From Thunnus maccoyii (Eukaryota; Chordata; Actinopteri; Scombriformes; Scombridae), in the NCBI RefSeq assembly GCF_910596095.1, contig NC_056533.1, positions 5,207,501 through 5,271,500 of the forward strand: a stretch of 64,000 nucleotides of DNA, given 5' to 3'. The translations under genes and the position numbers were made by a program. Within the stretch, counting starts at the first letter, position 1; each line of letters opens with the position of its first letter. Positions 37,880 through 50,589 of the stretch are shown here, piece after piece. The notes under the pieces were generated by a model. It saw nothing but the letters and a program-made list of their open reading frames with translations, did not search any database and was not told the DNA's origin.

Positions 37880-38450
37880 TCTAATAGTTTCCCTCAGTGC
37901 TACGGGGCTTTTTAGTGTCTTTCAGCTTGTTGTCTTGGTTTTACGCCTGGAACTGTTTTGATTGAGTCTCACTGCTCTCATCAGTGTCCAGATGCAGCCA
38001 TGCAAAAATACTGTACAATACCTGTTGCTAGCTAACTAGCTTTTTTTTGGCATTTCATATAGTATCTTTTGGACATTTTTATACCTTTATTACAGAGCGA
38101 ACAGTAGAAAGATGGGGAATGATATAAAACAAAGCCCCTAAACAGATTTGGACCAGATGAATTGCAATTCATGGTTAGCGCCTCAACTTGTAAGCCACCA
38201 AGGTACTAGCTGGTGAACATAGTGAAGTATTTAGCAGCTAAAGAGCCAGACATTTCCTTCAGGAGTTGGTGGCGACCATAACAGAGCTCAAAGGTCACTA
38301 GGTCAGAGATAGGACTATGAATGATAATATTGCTCTATTTTCTATGTGTGTAAGCAATTGTTAACTGCTAAAAGTTCACCATATCAACTTCATGATAATA
38401 TGTCAGTGTTGTGTTTACAGCTTGTTTCTGATGTCCCCAGTTGGCCGTAA
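37880..38450 (+). repeat. Dispersed repeat family R2, copy 1
   Basis: Shares CTAGCTGGTGAACATAG, AGCAGCTAAAGAGCCAGA, AGGAGTTGGTGG and ATGTCAGTGTTGTGTTTACA with copies at 46910-47160, 54500-55065 and (inverted) 58100-58520. No coding frame. Confidence 0.6.
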
Positions 38451-41400
38451 GATCTCTTGGTCTGGTTCTTGGAACCTAGTTCTTGTTTTTATCCAGTACA
38501 CTTACAGTATAGTTTGGCATTATGTTGCACTAATGTTACAGAAAACACACGGCAAGTATGCTCAGTGGGACCACAAGTTTGCACCAGAATCTAAATGGGG
38601 CCACAGAAAAACAAGCTTTCATTGGCTTTGAAACAAGTCCAGGCTAAGCCAACTATCAGACTCATTGGTTCAGTTTTAACTTAATCTACAAATAACTGTT
38701 TGATAGTTACAAAGACTAACTACTGAAACTCATTCCTGTGGGCTCATTGGATTCTGATTTAACAGTGTCCATGCTAGATACAATGTTATGCTAAACTAAA
38801 CTGTAGATATTTTGGCCAAAACTGACATTAAGACCCAGTTTACATCCATGGTACAATATCCACTATACTCAACACTAACTTCAACTTTAGACTTTGTCAT
38901 AGTGCTGTTGTTATTGTGCCTTCTAACAAGACAAGTGCTCCGTCTCCCTCCTCTGTGACACAGGGTTATGCTGCATTATTAGAAAAAATATAAAAGGCTG
39001 GATATGTTGTTGCTAAGTAAATGTAATGTCATTTAAACATCCATATCCCAAAAAATGTTTTTATGAATAAAAAAAATCTGCCAGACATTGCTTGGTTTGT
39101 GACAGAAAAAGACGCATAATCATACATTATGATCATACAATATGCTCAATAAACTCACATCACATAATCCCCTCATTCTACTTCAAAACTGGTTTACAGT
39201 TGACTGCTGGTATCTCTAATATAAGTCTTTCTGCTCGCTGGCTTGAAACTGTGAAACTGTTCCAGATCTGTTTTTTTTTTTTGCTTTTTCGGCTGCTGAG
39301 TCTAAGATAGTCCTACCAATCTGTTTCCGTTTCTAGAGTTTCACCAGGTGTGTTTTAGAGAAGCTACACCACAGAGAGAGTGAGTGGTGGCAGCTGACAT
39401 TTTAGTCACAACTTCACAGTTTGAAGTCTATTTTAGTGTTTAAAACTGAAGCAACAAATCTGTTTTGAGCAAACTGAGATGTTTTGGCTTTCTTACTTGT
39501 GTGGGGAAAAACTAGTATTTTTAATTACTTTCCTATTGTGGAGTACTATTCAGTTCTCACCAAGGCTTCATAAGCGCTTATGTCACCAAGCAAAGTGTTA
39601 ACTGACAAAAATACAGGTTCTACCACTTGTACTTACAGAAATGAAACTGTTTTATGTCCATATGTGTATGTGGATACAGTTCCTCAGATAGACACTGGAC
39701 CAGTTTGTCCTGCCCCACTACTGCAGTAGCCTCCATCCCACAGTGTCATTTTACATGTTTCATCTCTCTCTGAGAGGCTGAAACAATATGTTAGGGCTTT
39801 TCATCCTCACAGCTAAATGGACATCCACTGCTAGATTAATGAAATCTGATCTTTTATGCAGAATTCATACTGGTCTGTACATTCCTGTGCATTGTGCATC
39901 GATTAGTAACTAGTCTGTTAGTCTGTCACAGATATAAATTTATTTAGTTAATGAACTGAAATAATAAAGGCTTTAGAACTACATTTTAGCTCCTGGCCCT
40001 TCCAGATTATGTAATAATGTAGGTGTCACATTAAGGTCCTTGTCATCTCATCTTATATTTATGCACAAAGAATTAAAAAACAATTGACCAATATAATCAA
40101 CAGTGAACCCAGAGACTTCAGGCCTCCTGAGGTTTAGTAGTCCAATTATTACCACACAAATGTCAGGTTGAAGTTTAGAAAACCTGATTCTACATTTGTC
40201 ATTCTTTTATTCTTGTATGTTCAAATATTTGGAAGCACAGTCAGATACGCTGGACAGCCTCCCTCACTGAAAACAGGCTCCAGAGAGCATGGATACACCT
40301 GAAGTTCATTTAATTAGCATTCAATAAATACAGCTGGCATCAGGATTTGACAGTGCTGCAGTCAAAACACTCATTGTAGCAGCAGGTGTACGTAACTGAA
40401 TACTAAATAAAGCTGTAATTGTTAAAATAATACTTCATGGTTTGATGACTTGTACATCACTGAACAAGAGACGTAACACAGAGAGAGAGAGATGTGGTTG
40501 GACCAGTAATTATAGGTTATATGTTGTTAACAGGACCAAATTCAGCCCTGATTACTGCAGAAATCAGTCATCTTCATCAAGTAAATAATCTTAGTGAAAT
40601 GTTGAGTAAAGATTTCAGATAACTGTCTAGTTGTTTATCAGGTTTAACAGAGCAGTTTATGTTAGTTATGTTAGTTCATTTTCTTTTCAATTCAAATTTT
40701 TCTTTTTTAATACCTGTGATTATTTTGATTCCGTTTCTCTTGAAAGTCAAACCAGCCTCTGAAAAGGAGCTTTAATTTTGCCCATAACATCGTCGACGAT
40801 CTAGTTGACATCTCCATATCCTTTTAATTCTGTCTCGCTCATCTCATGAAAAATGGATGAACAATGTGCACATTAAACAACAGCAGATCTAGTAAATTTT
40901 ACATAGAGTGGCAAGAGGCTTTGGCGAGGTTACTGCCTCCATATTGAGACAACAATAAAAAAAATCTGTGGTAAATTGAGAACAGTATGGAAGCTCATTT
41001 TTGCAATGAAAAGAAAAAAAATGTACACAAGTCAACATTACACAACGATATTATGAGTGACTGTGTCATAATTTTTGACTCATTAAGCCAACTTAAGATA
41101 TGAAGTCAACATTCTGAGATGAGTCAAAAGTTTGACTCACTAAATCAAAATTATAAGGTAAAAAAATCAAGTTTATTAGATCCTAAATTGAAATGATAAA
41201 ATATCAGATTTTCAGAGTCAAAATGTTCTTATTGTCTTAGTTTTGATTAGGCATGAGTATTTTTTATTTTAATCATGCATAACTTTTCATGTATTTTTTC
41301 CCGGCCATAATAGGCTTCCATAAAATGGACAACAGAATATTTGAATAAAAGTCCCTGCATAACAGTTTTACTACAAGGACTTAAGAAAACCTAATATGAT

Positions 41401-41990
41401 ATCACATATTCATGTCATTTGAACTGAAAAGGCCAAATAGATGTCATTATTCAAATCATTATTCATCTCTGAGAACAGAATGTGTAATCTATGCTCAAAA
41501 ACTAGTGAGTCAACCTCTGAGCTTAGATTATTTTGTTACGTAATGAATATACAGATTCATGATAATTTGCCTATATTATACAGCCCTACGTGAAACGTTG
41601 AATCTTCTCCAACTCTTGCTACAAATTTGTGAGCATTAAGCCACAGATATATTCCTGAGCAGACGCGTACACAGACCACCACCATGGATGCATAGTAGCT
41701 CTGTTTATACTACTTTCTGAAGTCGGCTTGGAGGATGTGTTCCACATATGCACAGTAGATCAGCATCTACAAGAAGACAGCGTAGTGACCACATGGACAG
41801 TCACAACAAATTGAAGGTACCCGGATATCCACACAGAGCCTACGTGTACACCCTCTGATGACATAATTTACATCATGCGGACCTTCACATACTCGCAGAG
41901 GTGGAGAGTATAATTTTGGCTTTGGTCAAAATGTGCCCTTACAGTCCTGAGAACTTTAAATAATTAAATAATCAGTCAGAAGCTGAGCAG
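38451..41990. other. intergenic between AP-2 alpha and C19orf12, no gene seen
   Basis: A+T-rich, only short frames without similarity. Possible distal AP-2 alpha polyadenylation signals lie near 39962 and 40405. No repeat with clear ends was identified. Confidence 0.45.
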
Positions 41991-42000
41991 TGTCAAATGT

Positions 42001-42006
42001 TTTATT
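42001..42006 (-). terminator. Polyadenylation signal AATAAA for the C19orf12 homologue
   Basis: TTTATT on the plus strand is AATAAA on the gene strand, about 420 nt past the stop codon. It is the nearest canonical hexamer I noticed downstream. Confidence 0.5.
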
Positions 42007-42427
42007 TGATCTGTCATTCCTAAACAGAGGTATACCAAAACCACCCTGATACAGAGTGCGGAAATAAGGAGACTCTACTCTTGTCCAGAATAGATGACTC
42101 CCCAGGCACCATAAGTTACATAGTTAAAAAAAAACATAGAAAAATTGATGTTGACATCCATCTGATGTACAAAACATTATTTGTGCGATGGTCACAATCC
42201 ATTCATTATTGGGTAATGCAGGTAAATTCCTACAGTGACTGTCAGTGATTGGTTTCTTTTAAGTGATGATAGCAAACAGCTTATTGTGATAAAGTCATGA
42301 CATCATCTGTAATCTAACACCTATTATTCATAGTTTTTCCAATTAAATACAAAAATAAACCTTCACATTGTAAAGGAGTCCTGTGGTGTTTGTCAGGCTG
42401 GACTCCTGAATTATGTGTCACCATAAT

Positions 42428-45400
42428 TCAGTCTTGATAACGCACCTCTGCTTTCAGTTCCTTTGTGACAAAGTTAAGCAGTGTGGCAACGACCTGCTGC
42501 TGGAGACTGGCGTTGCCCATCACCAGGGCAATGAGCTGGGCTGCATCCATCCAGTTCAGGTTGCCTAGGACAGCCATAATATCACTGCAGAGCTTCTGTT
42601 GCTCGGCAGGTGGCAGCTCCATCAGGATCTGAGGCAGAGGCCTGAACTGGCCGCTTGTCAGCCAGCTCCCCAAGAGACCACCTACCGCTCCACCTGGAGG
42701 AGATGCAAAGAGGGAGGGACAAAGGCTCAGTTAGAGGTTCGGTAGATATCAAATGGAAGCATGTACAAAAAAACTCAAATAATGCAGGATTTCACATGAT
42801 AATAGTCTGGTGATCATCTATATTTTTCTTATTAGCAACAAATCCTGTGAAAATACCTAAAACAATGAAATGAATTACATACACTGTATGTTTTGATTGA
42901 ATCCTATACACACGTCCTGCTGCTGAAGCATACATTTAACATCTAGCATTAGAGGTTACTCCTGTTTGAGTAATGTCTGCTAAAAACTACAGCGCCCAGC
43001 GGTTAAAGCTTAAAATGAAAGTGTGTGATATGTTTTTAAAATATTTTTCAGAGCTCATAAACCCCAACCAGCACAAGCCTAGTTTCCTATTTAAGACCAT
43101 TGATCGATTAGTCAACCCTGGTTCTTCTGGTGTCCCTATCACTTCAAATGCAGACTGTAAAACCTTTTTCATAGATAAGATTGAGGACATTCGATTGAAG
43201 ATTCACTCCTCCACTTCTGTGTCTGACTTCGCTTGTCCTCAGCTGGATATTTTGTGTTTTTAAGGAAAGCACTATCCAAGAATAAACTGAAACTATTGCA
43301 CTGGACATAAAACCTAACAAAAATCTTATTAGAAGTTCTAGATATTGTAGCCCCATGCCTGCTTTCAATCATCAAGAGTACTCTATCTTCTGGATGTGTT
43401 CAGGATTATATTAAGACCACTAGTGCCCAGCCACATCTCAAAAAACTCAAACTGTTGGTGGCTTTGTTTCCTCTCAAGCATCGTCTATGTATGGGGTGCC
43501 ACAGGGCTCCATTCTAAGACCAATTTTATTTTCTCTTTATTTACTTCCTTTGGGCCACATTATCAAACAGCATGATATTTCATTTCATTGCTATGCAGAT
43601 GATACTCAGCTGTATTTGTCCTGCAAACTATCTGAATCAGCTAAGTTATCTTCCCTGCATAATTGTCTAGCTGCAGTTAAGGATTGGATGGCAGGAAATT
43701 TTCTTCAGCTTAATTGCTTCAAAACAGAAATCCTTATTATAGGCCCTAAGCACACTCATGGACATGTTCTACCTCCTCTTGGCTCTCTAGCTCAGCATGA
43801 GGTACCCACTGTTAAAAACTTTGGAGTTATTGTAGATCAGAACCTCACTCTCGAGTCCCATGTTAAAAGGTGAGCTCAGTCATGTTTTTTTCCATTTGAT
43901 TTATTATTTACATTGGATTGAATTCATTCCAATCCCAAAAGGGCCTGTGTAGTAACATTTAATGCATCCTCCTGACACCCAGCAGTTTTACTTGTCAGGC
44001 TCAGTACTTCCTTCTGGCTTTCCTTGGAATAAGTCATCTGGTAATATGCAATACTACAGGTGTCTTTTTGTGGTTGGTAATCTTGGTCTTCCCATATGGA
44101 AGTTTTTATTAGACTTTAATAGTTGTAATCCACAGAGGACAATCCACAAGTGAGTGCCATGAGCCACAAATATTTCACTATCCACAAACATGTATTTTTT
44201 GAAAATGTGTGTTGTGTTCAGTCATATCCACAAAAATAAAGAGCAATTTGCAAATATGCATAACTTACTCTGTAAACATTTACGTATTTGTGGATCCATT
44301 TGTACATGTGAAACAGGTTTTACACTTTTGTTGATCACTTCCTGTCTGTCTGTAGGCAATGTGGCATTTGTCACACACACCCCTGAGTCCCGCTCTTTTT
44401 CTCCAGTTTCATCACAGGCTGATGTTTCCAGCGCGAGCCTCCCCATATTGTCCTCTGGCATCCATATCCACTGCACTTACATCAGATCCAGTGTTTGTCT
44501 CATATCCTGGATCTCCAACACCACCCAGAAATCCTATTTCAGTGCCTGTAATCCCTCCCATTCCTGTTGTGGCCAGCCAAAGACTAAACACCTTCAATTC
44601 GTACTGCAACTCTTTCAAACTTGATATCAATTTCCTGTCCAGCAAGAACTATAAACATGGCTCTGTTCAATGTTACATCTCTAGCAAACAAATCATTTTT
44701 AATTACTGATCTTATAGTTAATTATAAGCTTGATTTTATGCACCTAACTGAAACCTGACTGGACATGAATCACACTGCCACCCTGAGACATGTCCACCAG
44801 ATAACAGCTTTTATCAGTCAGTGAGACAGGAAAAAAGAGGGGGTGGAATTGCTACATCTATTTAGCTGTACAAAGGTCGACCTGTGTAAGTTCTCCCTAT
44901 CCTTTGAATGACTTGCCCTTGTCCTTAAAGCTGAAGCAGCTGTACTCATTACAATATACAGGCCCCTGAGACACATTTCTCCCAGAATTCTCCGAGCTGA
45001 CTGCTCTTATCATCATCAAATATGATAATAAATAAATTATAATAATTTTGAGTGGTCATTCACATTAATAACAGTGCTGACTCCAAGGCTATAGAATTCA
45101 TGAATCTACTTGAAAGCCTAGAACTTACTCAACATATAACTGAACCCACTCATCAACAGGGCAATGTCCTAGATCCCGTAGTGTCAAAAGGGTTAACCAG
45201 TGTCTCATATTCCTGTCTCTGGTCACTATTGTGTTTTTATGGTGCAAAAGCGGTTCTTAGATGCTGGTGATGCTGCAAGTGAGTTCCCTTTTTTGATCCA
45301 TGTAGTGTGAGCTGCTTGCTTGACAAAATGGTTGCTGCCCTATACCAAGAAATTAAAAATGCCCTAAAGGTGGTACCACTCATGGTCAAAAGGAAGTCAT

Positions 45401-47795
45401 GTGAAAAAACATCACTATCCGTGAGTTGAAGCCTCTGCCTCTGACCTTCTTACCCAAACCTCTTCCCCTAAGTGTGAGAAATTTGCAATTTTCTGAACAA
45501 TAAAATCACAACCATCAGAGCTGAAATTGTTAGAACTCCTGGTGACCTCTGCAGACAACCTTGTGAAAGGCAGGCAACAGTGAGAAGATTCTCTAGCCTC
45601 TCAAACTCACAACTTTGCAGGATTGTAGCTACAAGCAAATCTTCCATTTGATGCTTTGACCCTGTTCCTTCTGCACTCATTAAGAAGGTCTTCAATACCA
45701 TTTCAAACACGGTCATAAACTTTATTAATACATCCCTTAAAACAGGAGTTTTTCCTGAAACAGAAACCTAACTAAGATTGTGGAGTTCTAAGCAATTAAT
45801 GACTGATATCAAACCTCCTGTTTCTAATCAAGATACTTGAAAAAGTTGGTTTTCAACCAAATAAACAACTTTCTAAATGAGAACAATCTTCTGGAGAAAT
45901 TTCAGTTGGGTTTCAGAGCTAATCATAGCACAGAAACTGCTCTCACTAAGACAGTTAGTGATCTGAGACTTAGCACTGAAGCTAAAAAGGTACTGTATCT
46001 GTTCTGGTTCTTCTTGATTTAAGTGTAGCATTCGATACTATTGACCATGAAATCCTCATAAATCACTTCGAGAGCTGGGTTGGCCTCTCAGACTGTGTTC
46101 CGGACATACATTACAGGAAGGAAATTTTTCATTAGTCTTGGAGAACATGTGTCAGAGACACATTACATAAATTCTGGTGTTGCACAAGGGACCTCTGCTA
46201 TTCTACTATATATGCTTCTGCTAGGTGAGTCATTAGTGAACATGATGATGATACATAATTGTACATATCATAGAATATTTACATATGCTTTAAACTCCCT
46301 GATGCCTGTCTGTCTGCAATCAATAGATGGATGAGTAATGTTTTAAAATCAAATGAGGAGAAGACAGAATTCTTATTAATTGGCCCCAAAGCAAAAAGGG
46401 ATGAGCTCTTTAAAAGACTTGGCAACCTGATTGCCTTGACCATACTAGAGGTAAGAGGTTAAGAATCGATTTTAAAGTCATTCAACTTGTTTATAAAGCT
46501 CTCAATGGCTTATGGCTGACCTACATCACAGACTCCCTGTTACCCATAACCCTACCCAAAAGAAAATTGGAGATGCAGCTTTCTTCAATTGTGCTCCAAA
46601 ATTATGGAACACCTTACGTAAAAGACATTAGAGAGGCATTAGAGACTCGGTTGAAACCTTTTAACAGGTGGTGGGGGGGGGGGGTTACTAACATTGTGGC
46701 TAACCCTCTTCACTTCTCCAGCATTTGTACATGTGAGACAGGTTTTGCACATTTGTGGATTGCTTCCTGTCAGTTTGTGGGCCATGTGACATTTGTGACC
46801 TCCCTCCTATTTGTTTGTGGATTTTCGTCCAATTCGTACCGGTGTCATGGCTTGGAACTTTACTGTTTTGACTCAAAATTTTTAGTGAAAAAGCTCTTGA
46901 TAAACCAGCAGTACACTACGTGGCCAGAACCAAACTGCAGAAATCAAAGTTAGCAACTAGCTAGTGAAAATAGTGGATAATTAAGCAGCTAAAGAGCCAG
47001 ATATTTCCCTCAGGAGTTGATGGAGACCAAAACAGAGCTAAAAGGAGAGGGAATATTGAACTTACATTTGTCAAGTAGACAGAGACACAACTCCAAATGA
47101 ATGCCAGTGTTATTCTGTGTCTGCTGGATGTGTGAATAGGCAACTGTTAGCTTTGTTTGTTTTTCGAGCACTTATTCTTACCAACAGCGATTCCTGGAGG
47201 TCCACCGAGCAGCCCTCCTAGAAAGGCAGTTCCTCCTGCCACCATCGCTCCTTTGGTGGAGTTTTTCACCGCGACTTTGATCTGATCATGAGCTGATAAT
47301 TCACAGCACAGTCGCATGATATCATCAATCCGTGGAGCCATCTCTGCGTTAAGGCACTGGTGAGAGACAGACATGTCGTGATTAGTATGAGACAGAATAC
47401 AAAGTACAGTTTCAGTACATTGGTTTGACTTTAGATTCTTTGTGTCATCAGGTTTTGCAGATAAAGTTGTTATTTTAGTAGTAGTAGCAGTAATGTATCC
47501 CAATGTGACTTTAGTATTGACTACAGTGAAAAAGGCGGTTCACCTGCTCTTACATAGATGGTTTAGAGTCCACGCTCTACATGTTTTATTCCATTCTGAC
47601 CTCAGGAAACATCTCTGGAGGACACTGAATACTGGCAGCATTTGCATATATTTAGCAACTTTGCTTATGGAGTAGCTTACTTATATTTTGATGATTGATT
47701 GATGTACTATTGTGGAGCAAATTCCCAAACAAATTTGTAACTACAACTAATTATTAAACTGACCCGGGTACTTTGGGGTCCCATGGGTAATTTTT

Positions 47796-47835
<40 letters not shown>

Positions 47836-48987
47836 TTTATTTATATAGGCCTAGCACTTTTCTTAACAATGTTACAAAGTGTTTTACAAAGGAAAATAAA
47901 ACCAACAAGGCAGATAAAATAAGCAAAGAGGAACAAAGAGGTAAAGGCAGAAGTACATAGTAACAGTAGAAGATGCACAATAATAGTAATAATAGGACAA
48001 TAGAATGCACAGGAGTAAAATAATGATAAAAAATAAGATAAAATAACATCAATTAATAGGTGTAAAAACAGTAATTAAAACATATCAAACATTTCCAAAA
48101 GCTTTCACAAAGAAAAAAGTTTTAAGACGAGTTTTAAAAGAAGCTAGAGACTTAGTGTGTCTGAGTTCAGTGGGTAAGAGGTCCTAGAGAGTGGGGGCTC
48201 TGACAGCAAAAGCCTACTGTAAGAGAAATATTGTGGAATGTTCAAACATTTCAGACAGAACCATGTCCCTCAGGTACAATTCACTTTTAGATGAATATTG
48301 ACAGCAAAAACGTACAGTGTCCTGCAAATGCTATTGCTCAAAGTCAGCACAGACACTTCTACAGTTAATAAATCAATGTGTCAATGAGGTGAAACACCTC
48401 ATTTAAAGAATGTGGGAAGGTGGCAAAGCAGAGCAAACAACACACCTTGTGAAACATAACTGTCAGAAGCGTTTGGTTTCACTTTTACTTCTACTTTAAA
48501 GTTCAACACAGCAAACAGCTGTCTGAAAATATAAATAAACCGATTAAATATATCTGCCCCCGATCTATCTTCATGTTTTCCTCCAAATCAAACATGTGAA
48601 CAAGTGTTTGATTTGAATACAAACTACTGGACTGCTGTGCTCCATAAACTGAGTAGGAATAAGAGCTACGATGAGTTTGTAGTGTTTTTTCGGTACGAGT
48701 TGACACTGGAAACGATATATTTAATCAGCGATGAGGAGGTCAAAATTTACACCATGCTACGATTCGTTTCTATTTTAATACTGAACAAAATATGACTCCA
48801 GCTAAGTTGCAGAACACCCCAGGAGTTAGTTCCCTCGTCTCTTTAAGCTTAAACTAGTGATGAGAGACAGATGGCAGCAGCCTTTCCTCCGCCATTATTA
48901 CGAGGTTAATAAGAGTCAAATAAGTAAAATATTCTTACCCGCAGTCCTGTCCTCAATGTACGGGATGATAGTTTCTGTTCTGATCAT
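42428..48987 (-). CDS. c19orf12: C19orf12 homologue, membrane protein of mitochondria/ER
   Basis: Two certain coding exons on the minus strand, 47341-47182 and 42693-42428, give 426 nt (141 residues), the length of the shorter human C19orf12 protein. The product starts [16 protein letters not shown] and contains a Gly-rich hydrophobic hairpin ([20 protein letters not shown] then [14 protein letters not shown]) that should span or insert in the membrane. It continues with [20 protein letters not shown] and ends [15 protein letters not shown], all family hallmarks. The donor GTAAGAAT and acceptor CTCCTCCAG split a Gly codon. Further upstream, 48987-48939 ends in a good donor (GTAAGAAT). It joins in frame to an acceptor 2 nt before the ATG and adds 17 residues ([17 protein letters not shown]), for 158 in all; human has a longer isoform too. 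Human mutations cause the iron-accumulation disorder MPAN. The molecular activity is not settled. The 4.5-kb intron holds antisense LINE copies. Confidence 0.93.
42973..43873 (+). mobile_element. L2/CR1-like LINE copy A, internally deleted
   Basis: The pre-RT linker ([28 protein letters not shown]) is followed by [15 protein letters not shown] jump then skips the RT fingers. The second RT half is intact in sequence: [32 protein letters not shown] with the catalytic [19 protein letters not shown], and [19 protein letters not shown]. It has a stop and frameshift near 43260 and a deletion of the middle RT. It lies in the C19orf12 intron, antisense to that gene. Confidence 0.85.
44297..46797 (+). 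mobile_element. L2/CR1-like LINE copy B, decayed, with 75-bp direct repeats at both sides
   Basis: The endonuclease begins near 44655 ([20 protein letters not shown] and a LTET motif) and reads [20 protein letters not shown] and [20 protein letters not shown] near 45050-45190. The RT follows at 45840 ([31 protein letters not shown]). [12 protein letters not shown] and VAQGT remnants lie near 46030-46190, and a 3' segment ([22 protein letters not shown]) at 46490-46650. Many stops make it inactive; the YADD box is lost near 46240. Similar segments of about 75 bp starting CATTTGTACATGTGA sit before (44297-44371) and after (46722-46797) the body. Confidence 0.75.
46910..47160 (+). repeat. Dispersed repeat family R2, copy 2 (partial)
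   Basis: Contains AACTAGCTAGTGAAAATAG, AAGCAGCTAAAGAGCCAGAT, CCTCAGGAGTTGATGGAGAC and GTGTCTGCTGGATGTGTGAA. It ends about 20 bp from the C19orf12 exon 47182-47341, so it abuts that donor site. Confidence 0.6.
47795..48230. repeat. (ATA)n microsatellite and adjoining LINE/SINE-tail repeat
   Basis: About twelve ATA units (47797-47832) run into TTTTATTTATATAGGCCTAG, ACAAAGTGTTTTACAAAG and a later block AGTTCAGTGGGTAAGAGGTC. A microsatellite joined to this tail is typical of fish LINE/SINE 3' ends inserted in reverse. Confidence 0.6.
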
Positions 48988-49153
48988 GCACCCGGCTTTC
49001 CTCAAACTTATGATCTTCGCACTGTATGATGGGATTTTCAGTCGACTTCCTGCTCTAGAAACTATATCAGAGAGTACATAACAGATGACCAAGACAAGAT
49101 AAGTCCCCTCTACAACATAGAGCACATTAGATAAACGGTTCCCAACGGAAGAG

Positions 49154-49254
49154 GATTAGGGCCACATGTGAAAAAATTATTTGAGTTCTGAGTTTAAAGT
49201 CAGAATCCTGACACTATTCTCAGAACTCAAATATATTTTTCACGTGGTCCTAAT
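49154..49254. mobile_element. 101-bp foldback element near the C19orf12 5' end
   Basis: ATTAGGGCCACATGTGAAAA pairs with the complement of TTTTCACGTGGTCCTAAT, and TTTGAGTTCTGAG pairs with CTCAGAACTCAAA. This forms one nearly continuous hairpin with a loop of about 25 nt. It lies about 165 bp upstream of the candidate C19orf12 start codon. Confidence 0.7.
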
Positions 49255-49379
49255 GCTCGTCTGTAGTTCCGACCATTTTGGCACGTGACATCTTAAAATA
49301 AAGCAGTCTGCCTTGTTATTTACACATCCAGTCCAGCTTAGACCCCTCATCACGTTACGTTGTCTACCAGTTAAGTTAC

Positions 49380-49560
49380 CGATTATTGTCTTGATTCATC
49401 GGTTAATCATTTTGTCCATAATATATCAGAAAATAGTGACAAATATCTGTTAAAGTTCCCCACAGTCGAAGGTTTTGTCTGACTAACAGCCCAAAACCCA
49501 AAGATATTCAGTTTATCATCATGTTCAATCAAATCACAATTTTGTGGTATGTGCTATCAT
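49380..49560. repeat. hAT-like MITE fragment, same family as the nested copy at 17641
   Basis: Shares TTTTGTCCATAATATATCAG, CAGCCCAAAACCCAAAGATA and TTCAGTTTATCATCATG-like sequence with the intron 1 copy. Truncated at both ends. Confidence 0.5.
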
Positions 49561-50589
49561 CTCGCGACCCTTTGATTAATCCAGCGACCCCCAGGTTGGG
49601 AAACACTGAATTAGATCAATGTTATAAAGCTATTATAATTCATACAAAACAATTAATCATAAAATATAAATTTTGAGTTTTTTCACAATATTGTACTTTC
49701 TTCTTTATTGAAGGGAAAATCCTCCCTAACTTACTGTGAACAGTAATATAAACAAAAGACGACTGTTTCCATGGGCCAGAATTAGGAGAAAAGTCATCAG
49801 TCAATCAGTTGAGATGGTCACTGTGAACTAGTGAGTAACCATGGGTTCATATATTTTGAGATAGTAAATGAAAATCAAAGCCAAAATGAGAGATAAAAAC
49901 AGGTACGGGTGCTGGCATAGTTTCCTATATCAGCAGCACAGACTGTCTTTCTGTTGGTTAATGTAAAGAGAGTTTTATTTTCAAGGTGGTATTTCCCTTT
50001 GACAAACTATTAAGCTGTTAAGCTGTCAAAGTGGCCTAAGCTAAGTTAATACACGATGATCATAGTTGACCGTTTGGGACAAGTCAAAGTTAACGGCTGG
50101 TGTTTGGAGTAGGAGGTGAATTATCTTAAACTGAAGAACTCTTCGATAAAAAAAAATATCAAAAACTCAAAAGTATGGTTATATAGCGTGTCCGCACTTT
50201 ATCCTGTTTCTATGTGCTTATTCATTTAGATTAGTATAAAATAAGAAGTTCGTTTTTTTAATGTGTAAACTAGTTTGTTCATGCACTCTGTTCCTTCCCC
50301 TCATGTGAGCATTTGTTGTCTGGCTATTGGGCGGTGCCGTACATTATTGGTCATTTTTACAGCGGTGAGGCTTAGAAAGTTTAAGGTTAAGTTAAGTTTA
50401 AGTAAATCCACACTGAAGAAGTAACTTTTTGTACATTAAATGGTTTGTAAACGAGTCATGACTTGAGAAGAGTCCGTCATGTTCCAATTAATGTGGACAA
50501 ATATGGAAAACAACCCCCGATATTTCACATCAACATGTTGAATACTTCCAGGGGTTGTTGACGTATGTCGTAGTCAGTGACGCATATAG

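Noticed and set aside
44190-44709. Overlapping frames of 144 and 116 codons
   Set aside because: They fall in the 5' part of LINE copy B with no independent similarity; probably element 5' sequence.
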